Shown here: in pieces, positions 55,951 through 64,000 of the stretch
Layout of the letters: every line of letters starts with the position of its first letter
Numbering within the stretch: the stretch's first letter is position 1
Source of the DNA: Porodaedalea pini
Taxonomy: Eukaryota > Basidiomycota > Agaricomycetes > Hymenochaetales > Hymenochaetaceae
DNA length: 64,000 nt
Direction: 5' to 3'
Assembly: GCA_002794775.1 (NCBI GenBank)
Contig: NBAY01000066.1
Coordinates: 162,031 to 226,030, forward strand
The notes under the pieces: model-generated
Told to the model about the DNA's origin: nothing
The model's input: the letters and a program-made list of their open reading frames with translations, nothing else
Databases searched by the model: none
Program-made: the position numbers and the translations under genes

Positions 55951-57042
55951 TCACTGCTGGGGCTCTGCAAAATCCAACTCCTGCTCAAAGCATGCCTTCT
56001 CTTCTTCCTCTGTGAAGTCTGACTCCTTGAGTGTCACAGTCTCATCTGCCCAGACTTTTCTCTTTTGTGGCTCTATCCCCATCAACACAGCCCTTATCAC
56101 TATATTTTTCTTTGGACTATTCCTCTGTAAATGTCCAGGCTCTCTGCAGTAGTAGCAGACTCCTGACTTCCTTAGCTCTTTGAGCGATACGTCCATCGGC
56201 TTCCCCATACCTCTATATGTGACTCCAGTGGCATTGCGCCTTTCAGGGATCTTAGGTGCAAATGAAGGAGTGGGTTTAGATGGGGGTACCTGAGGTCTGG
56301 GTGGAGCAGAGTGCATTTGTTCGATCACCCTCATCTGGTGTCTTGCATTGTCAAACCGAATGGCTTTCTCTTGCCAGCCCTTGTATGTGGTCAGGGCTGG
56401 GTCGCTCATGTGGATTCAGTACATGATTTCTTTATCCAGAGCTTTTGTCAGTTTGTGGATGAGGGTGTCATCATTCTTGGCATCATCATCATATCCTGCT
56501 GCACGGTCATAGATGTTGAACTGCTGGAAGAATTGGTTGGCAGTGATATCTCAGGTGTGCTTCCAGCTATCCAATTTCTGCATGGCATTTTGGCACTCAT
56601 TTGGGTCTCCAAATGCCCCTTCTAGCTGTTCTTTGAATTTCTGATAGTTTACGAGTGAAAAGATCAGATATCCATCCATCTTGATGCTCTCTAAGAAGTT
56701 CTGGGCCCAGAGTGTGGCCATGCCTTCTGTCATGAATGATAACACAAAAAGGAAGTAATCCTTGTCATTCATGAAGTCCCCTGCATTTGCTTTAATGTAT
56801 AGGGTAATAGCACATTCGAACTTCTTGTAGTCTCACCCATTGAACACCTTGGGTTTGGCAATATATCTCCCTCCACCACTGTTTGTCGTTTGGGGAGGGG
56901 GAACAGGTACTGCTGAGGCTGCTGGCGTGGGGGTTGCCAACAGTCCCAGGCTATGCAGTGTGTTGATGATTTCCTGCATCATCGCATTTGAGATTGCTGG
57001 TGCTCCTGTGGCTGCTATGATGGGAGTTTGGGGTTCTGACAT
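55951..57042 (-). pseudogene. gag: Gag of chromovirus 2
   Basis: Starts MSEPQTPIIAATG at 57,042 and runs to a stop at 56,833. It then continues in the same family pattern (FVLSFMTEGMATLWAQNFLE; YQKFKEQLEGAFGDPNECQNA). After two more stops comes KGWQEKAIRFDNARHQMR and a zinc knuckle CYYCREPGHLQRNS, in which the last cysteine is replaced by serine. About 350 codons in total, four segments, non-functional. Confidence 0.88.
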
Positions 57043-57899
57043 GCTGGGTGATGGTGCTGGTGGTGAATGGGGTGGTTGGAGGGCTTGTAACTCATTGTCT
57101 AGGCATACGAGATCATCGTCTGTCAGCAGTGGTAGGTTTTCAAGGATGGTATCAGCAGTATCTTCCGGTGAGGTATGCTAACGGGGTGCTGCTGAACTTG
57201 ACACTTAGTTATATGGGTGTGGAGCCAGCTCAAATCAGAAACAACACTGCCAGCTGACAGGTGGTGCGGACACCTGCAGATCTGATTGAGAGCTGTAACA
57301 AAACTCCAGATATGGTGGTCGACTTTCACTTGCTGATCAAACCCAGATCTTCCTCTGTGAAGACTCCAACGGGCACCAAGGAACCTTTCCAAAGATCACC
57401 CCCAAGGCCTGGTAGTTACTCTTGAGTGGGTTGGACTCAACGTTACCTCCTCTCAAATGAGCGCTGGTTGATCAAATAGAAAGAGGACGGCAGGTTGTAA
57501 AATGAGTGAGTGTAATAATGAAAGTAAGGATTTAACAACATATCAGCCTGATTGATGCACGTGAGATCGATCTAAGAACTGGTGTGGGTCAAAGTGATTG
57601 TAGTCGGGGTTGCAGTTCAAGTCGTCGGATGTGTTGGATAAGAATTGTTGGTTTATAGTTCAGGATTGTGGACAGGTAGTGGACGGTTTTGAGGTTGTTG
57701 GACAAGATAGGGATTAAGAGTGATGATGATGGAGATCAGGAAAAGTTTGATGGTGAAGGTGATTTGCAGGGTACAGGTAAGAGTGTAGAGGGTAGCATGA
57801 TAAAGAGATCATTGTTGGTAGGATACGCGAATGTTCAGAGCCAGCTTGGCGTTTGATGACTGAGAATGCGCAAGGCAGTAGAGGTAAGTTTTGACCTTG

Positions 57900-58339
57900 T
57901 GTCAGCGATGGACTATGGATATGCAAGAGGTAACCAGGTCACATGGAACTCAGTCAAAGGAGAGGAGGAGAGAGAGAGAGCAGTGAGCCAGGAGGGCTGA
58001 CACAGTGCAAGGAGGAGAGACAGCTTCTGGACGTAGCCAGGTAGAATTGACCAGGTTGAAACTAAGCGATAAATACAGGAGGACTGCCTACTTATATATC
58101 CTTCAGAGGCTGCACACAGACTAGGGAACTAGATGCTATATACAGATATATAAAAGAACATTATGGAATGTCATAGAACAATGGCGTCATAGGGTCAGTC
58201 AGCGAGTAAGGATAATGTAAGAAGGATCATAATGAATAGGAAGTAAGCAAGAATAAGCATGATTAGTAATACTAGATAAGATAAGATAAGATAAGGGAAA
58301 GTGATAAGAGAATGAAATAATTAAAAAACATCCATGACA
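57900..58339 (-). repeat. 5' LTR of chromovirus 2
   Basis: 440 bp; four ATAAG units; differs from its partner mostly by transitions. Confidence 0.93.
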
Positions 58340-58636
58340 TAACTTCTGTAGCCATAAAGTCACCTTCTTCGAAGCTCTTCAAGTTAAAGGCACTTTTTAT
58401 AGCACATGCTTTGCATCATCGCAGCTCACATTTCTGAGCATATCCCTGTATTAGTGGGCAGCATATTACTATGAAATGGTTGAAGAAGATGCCTAGGTCA
58501 GAGTGTAGATAGCATTTCTGGTGTGTATTTTGTCTTTTCAATAAATAATCATTTAATAATTATAATTAAAGCTTTTCATTTTGAGATATAAAGCAACTTC
58601 TAAGTGCACTTGATATTCCAGAGATTGTAGTTACAC

Positions 58637-59463
58637 AGGCACATCATACTTTCTCTGGAGTTGAAGCCCTCTGTCTGCTTCTTGCCAGATTTTGCACTGC
58701 TGAAGAGCTCTACCTTCTTACCATGCTCTACAAGCACTTTATGTGCATATATCTCAATGAGTGCTGGTCACATCTCCTCAATTTCAATCATGTGGGCCTA
58801 TTTAAACAGGCAAATCTTGTCAAGTACGCACATGCATTCCATAATGAAGGTGGCACCCCACTTCCTCAACTCATTGCACTCATTGATTGTACTATTTGGC
58901 ACATCTCACGTCCATGCCTCTTTTAGCATGTTGCTTATAATGGCCATAAGAAGTATCATGTGCTTAAATATCAGGCATTAATGCTTCCAAATGGTCTTAT
59001 TGGGCATCTCTATGGTCCTATCAAAGGAAGATGGGCTGATCCAGCCTTACTGGCTGATAGCAGGCTCTTGGAGAAGCTGGAGCAATATGCATGAGTCTCC
59101 CATGCAACAGATGGAACTCCAGTCGAGGATCAATATTTTCAGATATATGGTGATCTAGCATATGGGGTCTCTCCTATCATGCTCAGTCTATTTTCAGGAG
59201 CAGGTGAGTGAACAGCACAGGAACAGGATTGGAATGCGTGCATGGCAGCTATACAAATTGAGGTCGAGCATAGTTTTGGGGGTATTGTCAATTTCTGGCT
59301 ATTTTTAAATGCATTCTTGAAGATGAGGCTGTTTTCCTCTCCTGTTGGAGTTTATTACTGTATGGCTGTCATACTAACAAATGCTTTGAATTGCCTTCAT
59401 CCTAATCAAACAGCACAATATTTTAATTGTGATCCTCCTTCCCTACATGAATATTTTCACGAC
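58637..59463 (+). pseudogene. PIF/Harbinger-type DDE transposase relic
   Basis: The reading frame restored across stops gives FSGVEALCLLLARFCTAEEL, then LIDCTIWHISRP (first catalytic D; normally IDGTI). It continues YNGHKKYHVLKYQALMLPNGL and GRWADPALLADS, then GDLAYGVSPIML (second D; normally GDPAYG) and IEVEHSFGGIVN (the catalytic E). The end is LTNALNCLHPNQTAQYFNC. These blocks match the DDE superfamily endonucleases of basidiomycete Harbinger-like elements. In-frame stops at about 58,924, 59,092 and 59,210 inactivate it. The enzyme would cut out and insert its element at 3-bp targets. Terminal inverted repeats were not identified. Confidence 0.85.
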
Positions 59464-59764
59464 TAGCAGAAAATAGCTGAATTATAAAGATATACAGAAG
59501 AATAACAATATGCACATCATTACATCAATAATATATTAAAGATTAGTTTATGCATTGTATGAAAGCAGTCGAAGAAAGCAGGGGTATATTTGAAGAGATA
59601 GGCAGGCATTGGAGATCATGTCTATTGCATGCTTCCCAGACAGAACATGATCATGATGTTTGCAAAGCAAGTTTGTTTGCAACCTGTGCAAAAAAATTAA
59701 TAAAGTTGTTATGGAACATGGTGAGATGGTCCTAAGAGTCCTTGTATACTTCCAAACTCTGCTT

Positions 59765-60505
59765 TTACAGATGCAAAGTCTCCCTGATGAGTGAGATTTG
59801 TTTGGTACTCTTCTCAATCATCTCGGGTTCAAAAAGTCGGGTTTTTGCTGTATCTGCATCAAGCTGGACCTTAATAGCCTTAAGCTCGTTATTGTGACAT
59901 TGCCATTTTGTCTGATGCTGAGAGCCAGATGCATCTTTGATAGTATTATCCTCAGATTTGCTTTCATCTGCATCATCACAAGAGTGCATCAAATTACTGG
60001 CATTTGAGATATGCATCATCTCTGGTTCTTATATAAGTCACAATACTATTTGATCATTAGTATCCCTCACTATTTTTCTGATTAGTTTGCACCTTGTCTT
60101 CACTGTCACTGATCTCACTGTCATGGCAAGGGTGGACAGACAGCTCGACATTAGTCTGGACAAGAGCAAGTGGATGGTGGCATTGACCCTTCATTGATTG
60201 TGCACAGATCAGCTCTCCACCCTTGAGGTTCTCATTGGCTTTCTATAGTATAATAATAAATAAGTATAGAATGAAAGCATAATGTCATTGCAGCAAAGAT
60301 GGGATAGACACCAGCATTAATAAATGAAACTGGCCATATGCAGGAGAATAAAGACAAAAGCATGAATACTTACCTTTGCAGCCTTGGCTTTCTCTGCATC
60401 AGTCTTCTCCTTGTATACATCACGATCATGACAGAGGCAATCCAAGAGGGTGGAGATGTTTATTCCTTCTGTACCAGAAAGTGCTTCCTGAATGACCTTG
60501 GTCAT
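59765..60505 (-). CDS. Hypothetical coiled-coil protein, opposite the transposase
   Basis: Minus strand: MTKVIQEALSGTEGINISTLLDCL (start 60,505) runs to EKAKAAK, then an intron (GTAAGTATTC... from about 60,373 to ...ATACTATAG near 60,245). KANENLKGGELICAQSMKGQ follows and continues to a stop near 60,045. A further frame, DDADESKSEDNTIKDASG...KAIKVQLDADTAKTRLFEPEMI, ends at 59,765. The product is charged and helical with no known domain. Its position beside a Harbinger transposase, transcribed the opposite way, fits the accessory second protein of such elements, but no Myb/SANT signature is visible. Confidence 0.35.
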
Positions 60506-60653
60506 CTGAGATGGATCCTAAACAAAATAAAAGAGAAGATTGGAATCAGCAGAGTACGTGATTCCAAAACTTTACATACCTCATGTCATTTCATGACTTG
60601 TGTCAATTTCTTCCTATATACTTCCTGCGTATGATTCATTCTGCTGGTGGCAG

Positions 60654-61900
60654 TGTAGAGCCGTGCCGGTCATCCCATCACCACCGATCGCCCCAGAAGC
60701 ACTCGAGAACTGGTTCCAACGTGTACCGATCAGTACCGGACTGAATCTGATCGGTCTGGTTTTGAATCAGAACCCCACAATCGCATCAGCAACACGTTCC
60801 AAGACCTCCGAATGCATATCAGAACGTACTGGAGATCTTATCTGGACGATTAGGGACACGGTCACATGGAGCATACAGCCAAGACACGTACCGGACTGCT
60901 GTCCGACGACAGGAGCCACGTACCAATTGGACGATCTGAGTTCTGGTGGAGCACCGGTATGGTCGGTGTAGAGCTGTGCCGATTGTCCCATCACCGCCGA
61001 TCACTCCAGAAGCATTCAAGAACTGGTTCCGACGTGTACTGATCAGTACCGGACTCAACCCAATCGGTCCGGTCTCGAATCAGAACCTTGCGATCGCGTC
61101 ATCAGCACGTTCCGACACCTCCGAAAGCATACCGGAACGTACTGGAGATCTTATCTCGATGATTAGGGACGCGGTCACATGGAGCATACAGCCAAGATGC
61201 GTACCGGACTGCTGTCTGACAACGGGAGCCACGTACCGATTGGACGATCTGAGTTCTGGTGGAGCACCGGTGTGATCGGACGCAAAGCGGACGTTTTTCC
61301 TCATTATGATTTATGTTTTTCCTATGTTCTTCTGATTTCTATGCACTCTATGCGTGCCTCTATGACCTATGACTTTTCCTTTCGACTTCTCTATGTTTCA
61401 ACTGATATGCACAGTATGCCCGTATGGAAATTATTAACTGTAGATAGATCTTTGGACTTAGTATAAATATGCACCCCATGTCGTAGGTAGAGGACAAGTC
61501 AGTTCTACTGCAGAGTCTCCCTCAGATAGGGTAACTTAAGTGCGATCCGTCTTAGTTCTCGTAATCTTGTAGTTGTTCCATCTTTGTCTTAGCATCTCGT
61601 CTCTCAAAACCGTCTCTTGTCTCATACTTCGTAACTCGAACCTCGTCGCTCGTCATGATCACATCGTACCGGTGTTGATTACCCGCGCATACCAACTCCG
61701 TACCGGTCAAACCACAGACCCGACAGGAGTTCCCAACCTTTGTTCTCGATATTGACACGTACCAGTGCATACCGAAGCGTACCGACGCATACCGGTACGT
61801 CGAGTGATCTCACCGCAGTCTACCCCTAACCTCCCAGAGCAACGCGATCATGTCCCCAAAAGGACTGTTGATCCCAGACACCCCTAAGTCAGGATCTACA
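60654..61900 (+). repeat. 5' LTR of gypsy element 3, with internal tandem duplication
   Basis: Begins TGTAGAG and ends GGATCTACA; related to the solo LTR at 45,642-46,528. The first 314 bp are duplicated in tandem (60,654-60,967 and 60,968-61,281), both starting TGTAGAGC and ending near GGAGCACCGGT. The solo LTR has one copy. The LTR is unusually rich in GTACCG/CGGTAC-like hexamers. The putative primer-binding site starts right after (61,903, TGGAGCCCACC). Confidence 0.85.
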
Positions 61901-62409
61901 AGTGGAGCCCACCGCGAGGGGGTTAAACGTGTCGCAATCCTCACATCCACCGCATTCGTCGCGTGGGACATCTCAGCAGACTATTGAACCCCCTCATCCA
62001 TATCGAACTGCTAACGCTTGGCAGCGTAGACGCCGTATCAAAGAGCGTGCTACAGATTCGGATTCAGAGTCCGTAGAGCGTTACCTTGATTCGGACTTAG
62101 AACAACTTAACACGTCATTCGACTCCGGAGCGCAGTCTCCCTTCTCATTAATCAGCTCGTCCGCAGTTCCATCGACAGTCCCCTCAGCCCCATCGACTAG
62201 CTCGTCACCACTAACCGAGCTCGAGAGCAACAACCCAGACAATACCACTCAGCTCGTCTTACCGGATCCTAGTTCGTCCGTACCGGGACAGACATCTTCA
62301 CCCGTTGGTACGTCGTCAGTTCCGTCGAACCCAGTTAACACACAGGCTACGCGGCCCCGGACATCGACCGTAGTAGCTCCGGCACAGCCAGTACCCCCAG
62401 TAAGAATCA

Positions 62410-63257
62410 TGTCAAACCGTCCTCCACATCACGGAGCCAGAGACGCTCCCTTCTTTGATGGACACAACCTGTTAGACCTTCCTCGGTACTTCAAGGATAT
62501 CAAATATATCGCGACCGACTGCAACTTAGACGACGCGGCGAAGATCCGGTACGCAAAGTATTACGCTTCGAGTTCCGTAGCTGAGCTGTGGGATACCGCC
62601 GATGGTGTCGGTATGGGAGCGAACGATTGGACGAAGGCGAAAGAGGCGATTATAGCATTCTACCCAGCATTGGCGCCCAGCGTGCACTTCACCCGGGAAG
62701 ACCTCAACAGGCTCGTCGAAGGTTGGAGGAGTAAAGGAATACAGTTGAGGAGGATTTCGGAGAGTATAAGAGAGAGTTCATGGTGAGGTTGAAGTATTTG
62801 GAATGTAACTCGATCGTTTCAGCGGAGGAAGCGGCACGCGCGTTCGTTCGAGCCTTTACGGGCAAGATGAAGGACAGGTTACAGCAATGCCTAGAAACGA
62901 AGGAGGCTGACCTGTCCCCAGGCAAACCGTATACGATCGATTTGGTGGTAAAGCACGTGGACTACATCCTGGCCGGTACGGTTTTCGACAAACGTACCGA
63001 TGACTCGAGCGCCCGACCTGACGAATCAGTCAAAGGTAAAGTCGAAGGAAGTGGATATCGGTACGGTGTGGGAAGCAGTCAAGAACATTCAGGTTCAGGT
63101 ACAGTCACTTGGGCGAAGACTGCTGCCAGCGACGACGTCCCAGAGGAGTCCCGGGTGTGCGTTCTGTGGCGACACGAGCCACTACATTAGGTCATGCCCG
63201 AAGGTGCTGGAGTATATCCAGGCAGGCAAGTTTGTGAGGGATGCAAATGGAAGGTGA
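62410..63257 (+). pseudogene. gag: Gag of gypsy element 3
   Basis: The first in-frame ATG is near 62,410 (MSNRPPHHGARDAPFFDGHNLLDL); a non-ATG open stretch precedes it from 61,902. Capsid features: DLPRYFKDIKYIATDC, AKIRYAKYYASSSVAELWD, and WTKAKEAIIAFYP. A frameshift near 62,775 leads to VRLKYLECNSIVSAEEAARA and a second near 63,100 to the zinc knuckle CAFCGDTSHYIRSC (CX2CX4HX4C, about 63,155-63,200). Gag of this type packages the element RNA. The product is broken in this copy. Confidence 0.85.
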
Positions 63258-63719
63258 TGCTACCGAACGGAGGGTTCGTACCAAGCACGGCGGTGGTAAT
63301 AATTTGATGGAAAAGATAGACTTGTTGCATCAGGAGACCAGTACGGCCTCGGTTAACCTCATAGAGGTGGCGACGTCGATAACAACGGGCACCGAAGTGT
63401 CGGAAGGTCCAGCGATGATGGCCGAAATTGTGGAGGAAGTATCGGACGAAGAGTTGGAAGTGGCGCAGTACAAAACGTTGTTGAACGAAGCGAAGAAGCG
63501 AGCGTCGGCGGCAAAAAGCCAAGTTCGATGGAGTCGAGATACCGGTACGACCGAAACCTGGTCCAGCGAACGTACCGACGACCTCGAATGTGAAACCGAG
63601 CGTACCGAAGCCAGTGGGTAACCTGAACATTCCCCCGGTACATGGTCGGTAATGTCAACCTCGTCGAGTCGGACCAGGAAGGGAGCGAAGTCGTGGAGTA
63701 CCGAGTGGTACCGGAGTCA

Positions 63720-64000
63720 TTGGCCCGGTTCTCTTAGAGTCGGGACCGGCGGCACACAATGTGCTTCCCATCCGCGTAATTAAGGTATTGATCGAGGACG
63801 CCGTTGAAGCAGAAGCCATACTCGATCAAGGGGCAGTGGTGTGCATCATTCGGGAAGACGTGTGGGAGAAGCTAGGAATTCATTTAGATCCGGATCACGC
63901 AATGACGCTCGAAGCCGCAGACGCGGGGAAGTCATCGACATTGGGAAGGATTCGAGATGCCAGATTCAGGGTAGCGGGTGTGGATTTGAAGTTGCAGGTT
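63720..64000 (+). CDS. pol: Retropepsin-like protease start, gypsy element 3 (partial)
   Basis: Reads LIEDAVEAEAILDQGAVVCIIREDVWEKLGI, then LEAADAGKSSTLGRI. It is the position and fold pattern of a gypsy aspartic protease, but the active-site triplet is DQG rather than DSG/DTG. The frame is open to the window end, so RT and integrase lie outside. The interval 63,258-63,719 holds an acidic linker (EIVEEVSDEELEVAQYK) in more than one frame. Confidence 0.75.

Larger units (their letters stand above)
49160..58344 (-). mobile_element. Ty3/gypsy chromovirus 2 (minus strand) with TSD TAACT
   Basis: LTRs at 57,900-58,339 (5' by element orientation) and 49,165-49,614 (3'), flanked by TAACT at 49,160-49,164 and 58,340-58,344. 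LTR lengths are 440 and 450 bp. The 10-bp difference is two ATAAG units (six against four copies). The gene order on the minus strand is gag, protease, RT-RNase H, integrase, chromodomain, as in chromovirus 1, but it is a distinct family. A purine tract (GAAGGAGAGGG on the minus strand) borders the 3' LTR. It is heavily decayed, with many nonsense codons and a 2.2 kb insertion between integrase and chromodomain. The 5' leader 57,045-57,899 holds no gene. Confidence 0.94.
61901..64000 (+). mobile_element. Internal region of gypsy element 3 (runs off the window)
   Basis: Gag-like frame, zinc knuckle and the beginning of the protease, in the order of a Ty3/gypsy element. The 3' part lies beyond 64,000. 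Two frameshifts in gag suggest an inactive copy. Confidence 0.85.

Overview
The window looks like a repeat-rich stretch of a filamentous basidiomycete (Agaricomycete-like) genome. Its genes have short introns (57-68 nt) with GT...AG ends, and chromodomain Ty3/gypsy elements and PIF/Harbinger-type transposase relics are present. No assignment to genus is possible from sequence alone.

Region by region. 1-11 kb: a small FunK1-like relic, a repeat-built 617-aa protein, a polypyrimidine tract, a broken WD40 gene, and a degenerate 1.7 kb direct repeat (0.41-2.09 kb and 9.23-10.93 kb). 11.3-18.6 kb: three intact host genes. They are a 208-aa unknown, a ~1,398-aa BRCT protein with two PCNA-binding (PIP-box-like) motifs, and an NmrA-type NAD(P)-binding protein. 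19.3-30.1 kb: a graveyard of host gene fragments. It holds a decayed copy of the BRCT gene end, prolyl-tRNA synthetase, a CpG-eroded element carrying ribosomal protein S6 and Pho80/PCL-cyclin-like sequence, a CAP-Gly gene piece, and RPB1 joined to PRP8. Introns recognised in the PRP8 piece are retained, so that copying was at the DNA level.

30,143-40,890 is the most striking object: a 10.75 kb giant inverted repeat with two ~5 kb arms and a ~318 bp spacer. Its termini read CACTTCAGGCTACCCC and it is flanked by an 8-bp duplication (GAGTATAT). Each arm carries S6 and cyclin fragments. The arms differ by exactly eight copies of a 32-bp tandem unit. It sits inside an older ~0.8 kb palindromic element, which was also split by a 7.0 kb chromodomain gypsy element (41,565-48,577, TSD GTAAG). 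That gypsy element is in turn interrupted by a solo LTR (45,642-46,528).

49-64 kb: a second, minus-strand chromovirus (49,165-58,339, TSD TAACT) interrupted by a 2.2 kb foldback-containing insert; a decayed Harbinger transposase; and the 5' part of a third gypsy element, from the same LTR family as the solo LTR, which runs off the window end.

The host genes do not form a pathway. The common thread is repeated DNA-level copying of housekeeping genes (translation, splicing, transcription) into a transposon-dense region, with nested insertions whose order can be read from target-site duplications.
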